Below, one piece after another: positions 15,030 to 22,436 of a stretch of 22,436 nucleotides of DNA (the first letter of the stretch is position 1; the number at the start of each line of letters is the position of its first letter). Origin of the DNA: Saprospiraceae bacterium (GTDB taxonomy: Bacteria; Bacteroidota; Bacteroidia; Chitinophagales; Saprospiraceae); contig JADKGF010000046.1 of assembly GCA_016717105.1 (NCBI GenBank), forward strand, positions 1 through 22,436, given 5' to 3'. The translations under genes were made by a program, and so were the position numbers. Under the pieces are notes generated by a model. That model did not search any database, was not told where the DNA came from, and saw only the letters and a program-made list of their open reading frames with translations.

Positions 15030-15830
15030 TTATCTCAAAATTTCCAATTTTACAGTTTTGCTGATTTCATTTTGCGTGAGCTGCAGTAGATATAGGCCAT
15101 TTGGCCAGGTAGCACCTGAGATTTGGATTTTTTCTTGCTTATCGCCAATATTTATTGCCATTTCTTTCATGGATTTTCCTGTCAGATCCTTAATAGAAAT
15201 ATGTGCATCGCCAGATGGAAAACCATCTAATGAGACAGTGGTAACTTCCGAAAATGGATTGGGAAATACTTCAATTTTAGCATCAGACAAAAGATCTTTT
15301 GTATCGGTATTAATGACGACTGTAGCCTGAATTTTGAACTCACCGAGACCATAACAATCGCCACCATGATTAGACAATGCAGTTACCAGAACATACCTAG
15401 CTGCTTTACCTGTAAAATCTGGATCAGGCACACCTTGATAAAATGAAGATGCCGGCGCCTTCGGAATGGTAAATCTCCCGTGTTCCGTCCACGTAATACC
15501 ATCGTTTGATAGGTCGATTACAATATCTTTGAGGCCATCTTCTGTCTTTCCCACCAAAGGCAAAAGACTCCAGCTCTCATTGTTGTAGCTATTGATTCTC
15601 TCTGGTGTATTGAAATTCCAGATAGTCGATGTGGTCATTGCGTAATTGTGCCCGAGATTGTACATAATCCAATGTCCGTTGCCACGAATAGGATTGGGAT
15701 TGGCTGCTTCCTGACAAGAAAGCCATCCATCACCGAGGCCAGTAGAATGTCGGTCAGGATATCCCTGGGCCATCACAAGGCTACCCGTGCAGAAAAACCA
15801 AACCAATAGGTGTAAAATTCTGTAATTCAT
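15030..15830 (-). CDS. Type IX secretion cargo protein with discoidin-like domain
   Basis: A 266-residue secreted protein. Residues 1-22 are a signal peptide ending VMAQ. Residues about 45-170 contain WIMYNLGHNYAMTTSTIWNF, IVIDLSNDGITWTEHGRFTI, and ARYVLVTALSNHGG-CYGLGE, a pattern like F5/8 type C (discoidin) carbohydrate- or surface-binding domains. The C-terminus (186-266) is a type A sorting domain: IEVFPNPFSE, ISIKDLTGKSMKE, WPNGLYLLQLTQN and a final KTVKLEILR. It should be carried through the outer membrane by the T9SS and attached or released. It is the first gene of the operon with DUF1800 and DUF1501. No enzymatic residues are seen. Confidence 0.8.
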   Translation of the reverse strand: MNYRILHLLVWFFCTGSLVMAQGYPDRHSTGLGDGWLSCQEAANPNPIRGNGHWIMYNLGHNYAMTTSTIWNFNTPERINSYNNESWSLLPLVGKTEDGLKDIVIDLSNDGITWTEHGRFTIPKAPASSFYQGVPDPDFTGKAARYVLVTALSNHGGDCYGLGEFKIQATVVINTDTKDLLSDAKIEVFPNPFSEVTTVSLDGFPSGDAHISIKDLTGKSMKEMAINIGDKQEKIQISGATWPNGLYLLQLTQNEISKTVKLEILR

Positions 15831-16040
15831 ATTGTCAATGATATATATTATTAATTGCTACTTCTATTACAACGTTTGTTCCTGCGTATTCCCTAATGAA
15901 AACAATAAATTATTTTAGGAAATATCAGTGTCAGAAAAAAACTAAAGTTTTCCCACTTTGTAAGTACAAATAACCGGTGATGATGATGAATGAATTTGGG
16001 AAATGTTCTATACATATTAAAAATAAAATGAGACTAAAAC
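15831..16040. other. Intergenic region between T9SS operon and higA
   Basis: No ORF of coding quality. I searched for a higB-like toxin reading frame upstream of the antitoxin gene and saw none on either strand. A clear promoter for the T9SS operon on the minus strand was not recognised. Confidence 0.5.
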
Positions 16041-16071
16041 TTTGTACTATCGAAACATATTACTAACTTTA
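16041..16071 (+). promoter_or_regulatory. Promoter of the higA-like gene
   Basis: TTTG (16041-16044), 19 bases, TAACTTTA (16064-16071). The spacing is exactly the Bacteroides consensus and only the last -7 base differs. Transcription would begin near 16078, about 50 bases before the ATG at 16130. Confidence 0.65.
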
Positions 16072-16129
16072 AATATTAATACAAATAACAAGTTGATAGT
16101 AAGTTTTGAAGATAAGGAAACCGAAAATC

Positions 16130-16423
16130 ATGAGTAAACTTTGCAACATTCATCTTGGAGAAATATTGGAAAAAGAATTCCTAAAGCCAATGGGCATTAC
16201 AGCTTACAAATTGTCTCAAGCTATCAATGTTTCACAAACTAGGACAAGTCAAATCCTGAAAGGCAAAAGGAGAATTACCGCTGATACAGCTTTGAGACTT
16301 TCAAAATTCTTCGGCCCGTCAACCAAATTTTGGCTTGGTCTACAAAACGAATTTGACATAGAAGCAGAGTGCAATAACATAAAAGAAACTGGAACTTATA
16401 CAAACATGGAATTAAGTACGTGA
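16130..16423 (+). CDS. higA: HigA/VapI-type antitoxin, XRE family
   Basis: A 97-residue protein from ATG 16130; the longer frame would need a TTG at 16106. It has the HigA pattern: HLGEILEKEFLKPMGITAYK, LSQAINVSQTRTSQILKGKR (helix-turn-helix recognition part), RITADTALRLSKFFG and KFWLGLQNEFDIE. HigA binds its toxin HigB (an mRNA interferase) and represses its own operon. HigB usually lies immediately upstream; none is visible, and downstream is an ORF-poor region, so this is an orphan copy or has a partner elsewhere. It has a strong promoter match of its own. Confidence in the family is high; activity as an antitoxin is uncertain. Confidence 0.85.
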   Translation: MSKLCNIHLGEILEKEFLKPMGITAYKLSQAINVSQTRTSQILKGKRRITADTALRLSKFFGPSTKFWLGLQNEFDIEAECNNIKETGTYTNMELST

Positions 16424-16644
16424 TAAAACACGTCCAAATACGATAATTTTGCTATCGCCAACTAGCTGTACAATTCAAAAACATAGTTTGTTTTTGTCAT
16501 CCTAAGTTAAGGTCTCCATAGATTCATGACTTATACATATCTTGAACTTTTTTATTCATCAAAACAAATCAGAAAAACAAAATGACTACGCTAATTACTT
16601 TTAGTTTCATCATTTTCATGGGTATTACAGCCTAAGCCAAAACA
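16424..16644. other. Gene-poor stretch after higA
   Basis: It contains a small hairpin, CGATA-atttgc-type loop-TATCG (16440-16456), and a 17-codon ATG-to-stop frame at 16582-16635 encoding MTTLITFSFIIFMGITA, a single hydrophobic segment. With no ribosome-binding or conservation evidence the peptide is not called as a gene. Confidence 0.4.
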
Positions 16645-16749
16645 TTAATCATAGCTTGGCTTCTTCAATTTTTTTTCTGCCTTTTTCTCTTTCGGTGTTT
16701 TGGCAGCTTCCTTTTTAACTTCCTTTTTGGCGTCTTTACTTTTAGCCAT
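16645..16749 (-). CDS. 34-residue lysine-rich microprotein
   Basis: ATG 16749 to TAA 16645 encodes 34 residues starting MAKSKDAKKEVKKEAAKTP, with 14 lysines, many Ala and Glu, and almost no hydrophobic residues. The leader is AT-rich (AAAAAAATAATAAAA), typical for translation starts in Bacteroidota, and a TATCTTTA -7-like box lies about 50 bases upstream. I recall very similar short MAK-K-rich proteins in other Bacteroidota genomes. It may bind nucleic acid or the ribosome by charge; function is unknown. Too short for most gene finders. It stands alone. Confidence 0.55.
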   Translation of the reverse strand: MAKSKDAKKEVKKEAAKTPKEKKAEKKLKKPSYD

Positions 16750-17185
16750 TTTTATTATTTTTTTATATGGTCAGACCTTAGACCAAATCCGTTGTAAAGA
16801 TAATTACATTAATTGATATTTTGGTAGTATTTCAAAATATATGTGGTCACTTAAGTGTGTCTTCATTTCTTCCGATGACAAGAATTCACCTGACTCCTAT
16901 CTCGCATACCTAAATACAAACCATAAGTATTTTGTCAAAATGGCGATACTAAATAATTTTTGTTTCGCCATTTTGGAAATCTTTAAGTGTATTTCATTTT
17001 TGAAAAGCTCATTTGGAATATTTATTTGACTGCAAACCTGATGCAGTGATAAATGTATAAAGCGCTTTTCTACTCTTAGTAAAATATATGAAAGAAGCTA
17101 TTTTGTTTTTTTTTTTACTCGCATAGTCTGCAAGACCCTGGTGATAACCAGTATTTTTAAATTTCTTGAACCTTTATCTGCATGA
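16750..17185. other. Intergenic region with perfect inverted repeat
   Basis: CAAAATGGCGA (16936-16946) and TCGCCATTTTG (16965-16975) form an exact 11-bp inverted repeat with an 18-base loop. A shorter hairpin CTGGT-gata-ACCAG followed by TATTTTT lies near 17138-17157 and could be a weak plus-strand terminator. A frame at 16841-17029 covers the inverted repeat but has no coding look. No other feature seen. Confidence 0.45.
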
Positions 17186-18499
17186 TCAAAAATAAAACTT
17201 TTTATTTAATTTTCGAAGAATTAAATCTTTTAAATCTTGCCTTAAAAGACCTTCTCCAAAATCATCTGGATGGGCAATTTCTATTAATGCTTTGGCTCTT
17301 TGTCTAAGGTTTTTGCCATATAGATAGGCCACACCATACTCCGTCACGATGTAATGCGCATGGGCTCTTGTTGCTACCACACCTGCACCTTGTTTTAAGA
17401 ACGGTACTATACGAGAAACACCTTTATTGGTGCGGCTAGGAAGTGCAATAATCGGCTTACCACCTGGACTCAACGCAGCACCACGCAAAAAATCCATTTG
17501 ACCGCCTACGCCACTATATTGATACGTACCAATAGAGTCAGAACAAATTTGCCCTGTCAGATCTACTTCAATCGCACTGTTGATAGCTACTACTTGTGGA
17601 TTGCGTCGGATGACATGTGGATCATTTACATAATCTATATCCAAAAATGAAAATGCTGGATTGTCATCAATATAATTATAAAGTCTGCGACTACCGAGGG
17701 CAAATCCAGTAACAATCTTATTGGGATGAATGCTTTTGTATTTGTTGGTGACGATGTCATTATCAAATAATTCGATGATGCCATCTGACAGCATTTCGGT
17801 ATGTACACCTAAGTCTTTGTGATTGCCCAAACATCGCAAAACAGCGTCTGGTATGGCACCGATACCCATTTGTAAAGTGCTTCGGTCTTCAATCATATTG
17901 GCGATGTGTTCACCGATCTTAATCTCCTCCGGCCCTACTCTTCCACCAAATGATGCTTCATGCAAAGGCTCTTCGCAGTATATCATAGCACTAAATCTCT
18001 GTGTATGTACTAGGCCGTCACCATGAGTTCTGGGGACATTTGGGTTCACCTGTGCAATGACTTTTTTTGCGGTATTGACTGCAGATCTGGCGACATCCAC
18101 AGAGACACCCATTGAACAATAACCATGCTTGTCTGGTGGCGACACTTGAACAATGGCCACGTCCAACGGCAAAACATTGCGCTTAAATAATTCGGGTATT
18201 TCGCTCAAAAATATTGGTACATAATCAGCCCTTCCTTCATTTACGTCCTTTCTGATTGGTTCGGACACAAAAAGTGCATTAATCCGAAAGGCATCTTCCA
18301 TACCTGGTTTATTTACAAAAATTTCACCAAGTACACTTATAAAAACAAGTTCTACATCTCTTAGCCTATCCGCCATCAAGGATAGATGCCTTAGTATATT
18401 CGTTGGTGTTTGTGCGCTACCGTGGATGAATACTCTATCCCCATTTTTGATCATTCCCAAAGCTTCTTCAGGAGACTGATAAATAACAGGTAATCTCAT
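17186..18499 (-). CDS. Acetyl-CoA hydrolase/CoA-transferase family protein
   Basis: A 437-residue enzyme of the acetyl-CoA hydrolase/4-hydroxybutyrate CoA-transferase family. N-terminal IKNGDRVFIHGSAQTPTNIL binds CoA. QVSPPDKHGYCSMGVSVD (118-135) and MGIGAIPDAVL (211-221) are conserved, and Glu235 in HTEMLSDG corresponds to the catalytic glutamate that forms the CoA thioester. The C-terminal part has EVDLTGQICSDSIG, GVGGQMDFLRGAALS and the final HYIVTEYGVAYLYGKNLRQR. It moves CoA between short-chain acyl-CoA and acetate or a similar acid. The exact acyl group cannot be read. It stands alone, 125 bases after the stop of the large helicase gene. Length is usual. Confidence 0.9.
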   Translation of the reverse strand: MRLPVIYQSPEEALGMIKNGDRVFIHGSAQTPTNILRHLSLMADRLRDVELVFISVLGEIFVNKPGMEDAFRINALFVSEPIRKDVNEGRADYVPIFLSEIPELFKRNVLPLDVAIVQVSPPDKHGYCSMGVSVDVARSAVNTAKKVIAQVNPNVPRTHGDGLVHTQRFSAMIYCEEPLHEASFGGRVGPEEIKIGEHIANMIEDRSTLQMGIGAIPDAVLRCLGNHKDLGVHTEMLSDGIIELFDNDIVTNKYKSIHPNKIVTGFALGSRRLYNYIDDNPAFSFLDIDYVNDPHVIRRNPQVVAINSAIEVDLTGQICSDSIGTYQYSGVGGQMDFLRGAALSPGGKPIIALPSRTNKGVSRIVPFLKQGAGVVATRAHAHYIVTEYGVAYLYGKNLRQRAKALIEIAHPDDFGEGLLRQDLKDLILRKLNKKFYF

Positions 18500-18625
18500 A
18501 TGATATTAATTTATTAATTGAGTACAAAGAAAATGCTTATTTCGATAGTGGGAAAATGACCAAAATCATTTATTCTGACAATACAAATCATCTAAACTCT
18601 TGCCATACATCCACTCTTCAATTCA

Positions 18626-21600
18626 TCACATTTTAAGTTCGGTGCAAGACTCAAAAAGGGATTTGTACACATGGTCAGTGGACAAAAGTTCTTGATTTCC
18701 AATCAAAACTAGCTGTTCTCTTGCCCTTGTAAGTGCCACATTGAGCTTTCTATCAACGCCTTCTTGAGATAATGAAATTAACGATTGCAATTGACTAAGC
18801 CTATTTACACAAAAAGAAATAATAATAATATCTCTGGCTCCGCCCTGATATCGTTCGACCGTATCTACGGTTATTTTTTGCGTGATGTCTTTGGGCAATT
18901 CTTCTAGATATTTATGTATCAAAGCAATTTGTGCTCTATAAGGTGTTATAATTCCGATCGAATCTCCATGAAAAGACTTACCATTTACTTCGTACAACAC
19001 TAGGATTTTTTTTATGATTTGTAAACAAAATGCTGCTTCATATTTGTTGGTTTTCCAATTAAGATCTTCATCTTCAGGTGCGTTAATAAACAATTTACGA
19101 TTCTGGAAGATTTCAAAATCTTCAGGTGCTTGCTCAAAAAACTTATCTTGTGTTTGCCTAAGATTTCCCGGAAGTATTTTCAATTTTCCTTCATAGAAAT
19201 GCTGATCACTAAATTCCATAATCGTCTCATGCATTCTTCCTTGTTGATCCAATATCCCGAAAGTATCATTCCATCCGTTTTTCACAAGCTGTATATACAA
19301 ACGCTCGAACAATGACATCCGAGTATCCGTAATGCCGATGTTGGTAAGTTTAGAGTCAGTGATGCTGCTTTTATATTTATCTTGTACGACTACAGCTGGC
19401 AACTGTTTGTGATCACCTATGAGTATAAATCGCTTGAAGGATGATAAAAGTCCAGCTAACATTGGTTCCAAAATTTGTGAAGCCTCATCGATAATTACTG
19501 TATCAAAAACTTTCAATCTGAACAGTTCTGTCTTGTTTACCATACTCGAAACAGTAGAGACGAAAATCCTTTTGCCCGCCAAAAGTTGAAGAATTTCATG
19601 CCGTGAATGCATAGATTTTACAATCTGGTCAAGCAAATTATCACTATATTTCACATTTGTATTGACCCTGCTACCCAAGCGAAGGTAGTGGTTTTTATAA
19701 TCTTGACCAATACTAATGATGGCATCACAAATCTCATCAACTGCCCTATTGGTATAGGCTAAGACCATAATATTCTCATCTGTATTTTGATGCAAATGTG
19801 CTACTATATTGCGTAGGATGACGCTGGTCTTTCCAGTACCTGGTGGCCCCCAAATTAAAAAGTAGTCTCGTGCCGCCAATACCTTGTTCAACAATGATGT
19901 TTGATTTTCCGTACAATTTCCTTCGAATACAAAAGGCATGTCCAGCTGTCGCATCCGTGGTTTGGTCAATCCCAAAATCAAATTACGGTATTCTGATGAT
20001 GCAGCTGCCCAAGTGAACAAATTTTTGTACATCGAATTAAAGCTACTGTCCAGATTATCCTGTTCAATATTCCAATAACGGTTGTTTTTAAATAAGCTTT
20101 GATTAAACTGAGAACTTCGCAGCTTGACTATAACTTGTTCACTATTTAAGTCCAGAATGGTACATTTGAATATCTGATTTCTCAAAACAGATCGAAAATT
20201 GTTTTCTGATGTAGGATACAAAACACCAAGATCTCCTGTCCTGAAATTCACCAAGGCACCTTTGGCTTCAGCTCTGGAAAAAACCATTATGGCATCTTGC
20301 TGGTCAGAATCATTTTGTATGATAAAGAGATTCGACAACATCGCAAATCTATCTGTTTTTTCTTCATCGGATTCCAACCACAATGCAGCATGTCCATTAG
20401 ACTTATTGATGCCGTGTTCACCTGTTTTAGAGAGTCCATGTTCTCTACCAATAAAAGCAGTGAAATGGTTAAAATACGATTTTTCTAATTCATTAAGTGT
20501 AAAATATATATTAGTAAAATTATTTATATCAACAACATTAAATCCCTTTAACCTTGGAAAATTTTCACCTTTTATATAAGTAAGCAATGATGCATCAGTA
20601 TCAGAATGTTTGAGTTTTTGTTCCATTGCAATGATGTCATTCCGCAATTTCAAGGCTTCATATTGCTGAACTCTGACTGGTGGTGCAAATCTCAATGGAT
20701 TTTCTTCCTTAGAATATAAAATATAATTAGAAGATTTGATTTTGGTTCTAAAAGCCGAAACGATCATCAGGTCGTAAAGCAATGTTTGGATGTAATGGCT
20801 TGCATTGATGCCATATACATTTGGGCGATAAGTTTTTCCACTTTTCAACTCGATAATATCAAAGATATTTTTATTTTCCTTCTGATGCAGCAGGTCCAAA
20901 CGCCCTTGAATACCATAATCCCTTGAATAAAATGACGGTTCAAGAAATATATTTTGCCTTTCGATTCCATATTGCTGAAACTGCTCCAATACCGCAGTTT
21001 TTAGGTTATTGTAATGTTGTTGAAGTTTTTGTAATTCGTCTTTGACTTCTTGGTCATCCAAAAGGGCAAAACCGAGTGGATTACTTTGAAACAAAGTTTT
21101 TATTAATGAAGCAAAATCTATTTCGGGATCAGATATTAATTGGTCCAACATGATATTCACCAGATTTCCAGTCATAAGTGAACGGGTTGCTTCAGCCGGC
21201 TTAAATTTAGAAATCAGGTATAGAAACGGTTCTGCTCCATACTCCTTGAAACATTCAGAAATCGATGTCACATCTACCAAATGGTCAGGCTGCACAATGA
21301 TACCACGTGGCAAATACATACCATCATCTCTGATATCGACATCGATCAAATTGATATGCAGAGGCAAGTCAAAGCTTTTACGTATTGAGTCAATATTTGG
21401 TGTGAAAAGTTCGTTTCTATCTGCTAAGTCGTACGATGCCATTTTCTCCAAAGCTGGTTCATCCTCATCAAAAAAGTGCAAGATCTTTTTCTCTGCATCG
21501 ATCTCAAACAAAACTGCTTCCACTACCCTTTTGAAATCTGTGATGTTTTCTTTTTTTGCACTGAAATGCTCAATAAGTACTTCATCCGGCCCAAGGAATT

Positions 21601-21952
21601 TTTTATCTAAGTCTATTTTAAAAATAGTAGAAAGTAAAGAAATACAAACGTACTCACCTAATTTTACAAAAAGATATTCAGTATCTTTCCGTATGTTCCC
21701 TTGTTCGTGCGCCTTTCTAAAAGTATGGCAAAAATGCAATAACTGACCCTTGAGTTGATGTCTCGTTCCTACAAAAGCCAATCGCGAAAATAGTGTTGTA
21801 AAATTTAACCTTTCATCCTGAGTCGCTTCCTCCAGAATCAATGTGAATATCTCGAAATAAGCCTTATTCCTTTGGTAATCGGACCAGTCTGACCTTTCTC
21901 TGATCTTTTTCAGTTGTTTTACAATGATGTGTACCTGTTCGCGATTATCCAT
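18626..21952 (-). CDS. RecB-type nuclease fused to SF1 helicase (DNA2/NAM7-like)
   Basis: A 1108-residue protein. Residues 1-330 are helical with no known motif. At 338-393 there is a PD-(D/E)XK nuclease core: LEPS, GIQGRLDLL (Asp353), DIIELKSGKTYRP (Glu368, Lys370) and QTLLY (Gln389, Tyr393), the RecB/Cas4/Dna2 pattern. From 680 a superfamily 1B helicase follows: GPPGTGKTS (702-710), TNRAVDE, IIDEAS (820-825), LIGDHKQLPAVV (844-855), LDQQGRMHE, GIITPYRAQ, TVERYQGGARDIIIISF (1031-1047) and LNVALTRAREQLVLIG. Both enzyme halves look intact. No Cys cluster for an Fe-S centre surrounds the nuclease, unlike Dna2/Cas4. It should process DNA ends or flaps in the cytoplasm. It is single-gene, downstream of ssb. 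A defence role is not shown. Confidence 0.88.
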   Translation of the reverse strand: MDNREQVHIIVKQLKKIRERSDWSDYQRNKAYFEIFTLILEEATQDERLNFTTLFSRLAFVGTRHQLKGQLLHFCHTFRKAHEQGNIRKDTEYLFVKLGEYVCISLLSTIFKIDLDKKFLGPDEVLIEHFSAKKENITDFKRVVEAVLFEIDAEKKILHFFDEDEPALEKMASYDLADRNELFTPNIDSIRKSFDLPLHINLIDVDIRDDGMYLPRGIIVQPDHLVDVTSISECFKEYGAEPFLYLISKFKPAEATRSLMTGNLVNIMLDQLISDPEIDFASLIKTLFQSNPLGFALLDDQEVKDELQKLQQHYNNLKTAVLEQFQQYGIERQNIFLEPSFYSRDYGIQGRLDLLHQKENKNIFDIIELKSGKTYRPNVYGINASHYIQTLLYDLMIVSAFRTKIKSSNYILYSKEENPLRFAPPVRVQQYEALKLRNDIIAMEQKLKHSDTDASLLTYIKGENFPRLKGFNVVDINNFTNIYFTLNELEKSYFNHFTAFIGREHGLSKTGEHGINKSNGHAALWLESDEEKTDRFAMLSNLFIIQNDSDQQDAIMVFSRAEAKGALVNFRTGDLGVLYPTSENNFRSVLRNQIFKCTILDLNSEQVIVKLRSSQFNQSLFKNNRYWNIEQDNLDSSFNSMYKNLFTWAAASSEYRNLILGLTKPRMRQLDMPFVFEGNCTENQTSLLNKVLAARDYFLIWGPPGTGKTSVILRNIVAHLHQNTDENIMVLAYTNRAVDEICDAIISIGQDYKNHYLRLGSRVNTNVKYSDNLLDQIVKSMHSRHEILQLLAGKRIFVSTVSSMVNKTELFRLKVFDTVIIDEASQILEPMLAGLLSSFKRFILIGDHKQLPAVVVQDKYKSSITDSKLTNIGITDTRMSLFERLYIQLVKNGWNDTFGILDQQGRMHETIMEFSDQHFYEGKLKILPGNLRQTQDKFFEQAPEDFEIFQNRKLFINAPEDEDLNWKTNKYEAAFCLQIIKKILVLYEVNGKSFHGDSIGIITPYRAQIALIHKYLEELPKDITQKITVDTVERYQGGARDIIIISFCVNRLSQLQSLISLSQEGVDRKLNVALTRAREQLVLIGNQELLSTDHVYKSLFESCTELKM

Positions 21953-22024
21953 TCACATAAAAATTGGATCGTAAAAGTAATTATAAAATTTCTTCTGCCA
22001 GCATAGAAATTTAACCATAATGCA

Positions 22025-22070
22025 TGAAATCAGAATAGCCCTTCCGATTTTAGGACTATTCTGAATTTCA
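22025..22070 (-). terminator. Hairpin between ssb and the helicase gene
   Basis: CAGAATAG (22031-22038) and CTATTCTG (22056-22063) are exact inverse complements, extended outward by TGAAAT/ATTTCA with one extra A and inward by TCC/GGA. It lies 20 bases past the ssb stop on the minus strand, so it probably terminates or weakens ssb transcription. The T-run after it is short. Confidence 0.5.
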
Positions 22071-22089
22071 TATATAGCATTGGTGGCAA

Positions 22090-22430
22090 TCAGGCCGTCT
22101 TATTTAACTTGTAAAATTCGTTTACTAAAATTTCAGTTATGTATCTTGTAACTCCATCTTTGTCTTCGTAAGATCTGCTTGTCAACTTACCTTGAATGGC
22201 AATCTCATTTCCTTTAGTAAGTGATTCAGCCATCATTTCAGCTGTTTTGCCCAAGCTACCAAATTATGCCATTCTGTTTGCTTTATTTTTTCACCTTTAT
22301 TATTGGTATAATAGTCATTAGTGGCAATTACCAACGATAACTTTTTTGTCCCTTTTTCGAAGGTAGATAATGCTACATCTTTTCCGATATTACCAATGAG
22401 TTGAACTGAGTTTTTTAATGAATTTGTCAT
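22090..22430 (-). pseudogene. ssb: Single-stranded DNA-binding protein, one frameshift
   Basis: From ATG 22430 the frame reads NSVQLIGNIGKDV, KLSLVIATNDYY, KQTEWHNLVAW up to about residue 60, then breaks. A one-base shift at 22250-22252 (GGG, expected GGGG) restores GKTAEMMAESLTKGNEI, IQGKLTSRSYEDKDG and TRYITEILVNEFYKLN to the stop at 22090. The rebuilt protein is 113 residues with a full OB fold but no acidic DD-PF tail, as in the shorter second SSB copies of Bacteroidota. It would bind single-stranded DNA. The break in a G run may be a sequencing error rather than decay. Confidence 0.85.
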
Positions 22431-22436
22431 GATTTT

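Noticed and set aside
16582..16635. 17-residue hydrophobic peptide
   Set aside because: Plausible small membrane peptide, but there is no promoter match, family memory or conservation evidence; chance in AT-rich DNA is likely.
16841..17029. 62-residue plus-strand reading frame
   Set aside because: Covers a perfect inverted repeat, has poor composition for a protein and no promoter or family.
21150..21746. 198-residue plus-strand reading frame
   Set aside because: Entirely antisense to the N-terminal part of the nuclease-helicase gene, which has clear motifs.
18626..21952. Helicase-nuclease plus ssb as a new defence system
   Set aside because: No partner defence genes, no hypervariable context, and both protein types fit DNA repair; kept only as a question.
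1..22436. CRISPR array
   Set aside because: No regularly spaced repeat series was seen; the only short repeats are pairs or irregular clusters.

Overview
The window looks like chromosomal DNA of a Bacteroidota bacterium, probably of the Saprospiria/Chitinophagia type. The evidence is a type IX secretion (T9SS) C-terminal sorting domain, a DUF1800/DUF1501 pair, Bacteroidota-style promoters (TTTG/TTG and TAnnTTTG boxes), an L32 protein without its zinc cysteines, a BtuB/BtuG-type vitamin B12 uptake locus under a cobalamin riboswitch, and remnants of a Bacteroidota conjugative element (RteC regulator, CTnDOT-like tyrosine integrase). No rRNA or CRISPR array was seen. The exact taxon cannot be read from the sequence.

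Left part, 1-4650: a broken accessory region. On the minus strand, from high to low coordinates, it holds a tyrosine integrase (4365-3163), an RteC-like regulator (2992-2202) and a four-gene cassette (about 1745-63). The cassette encodes a ~240-residue conserved protein, a DUF5675 protein and two very small membrane proteins. Every one of these genes is interrupted by several single-base frameshifts, yet the residues between the shifts remain recognisable. A small plus-strand ORF (2011-2205) ends against the RteC stop. The region abuts a complete tRNA-Lys(UUU) unit with its own promoter and terminator. Palindromes and repeats near the integrase start could be recombination or regulatory sites.

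Middle part, 5051-11547: intact housekeeping and transport genes. They are DUF177/YceD plus ribosomal protein L32, RidA, a convergent DUF1460 amidase-like lipid-exported or periplasmic protein, then cobalamin riboswitch, BtuB-like TonB-dependent receptor, BtuG-like surface lipoprotein and a MarR regulator, and a convergent RuvC. The riboswitch-receptor-lipoprotein set forms an outer-membrane B12 capture and import unit repressed when B12 is plentiful.

Right part, 11674-22436: a minus-strand operon of a T9SS cargo protein, a DUF1800 protein and a Tat-exported DUF1501 protein. Next come an orphan HigA-type antitoxin with an excellent promoter, a 34-residue lysine-rich microprotein, an acetyl-CoA hydrolase/CoA-transferase family enzyme, a 1108-residue RecB-type nuclease/SF1 helicase fusion, and a short ssb gene broken by one frameshift.

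The most unusual items are the decayed or mis-assembled cassette beside the integrase, the sharp confinement of frameshifts to the ends of the window, and the large nuclease-helicase, which lacks the Fe-S cysteines usual in Dna2/Cas4 relatives. No clear new defence system was found. The cassette is the best candidate for an undescribed mobile module.
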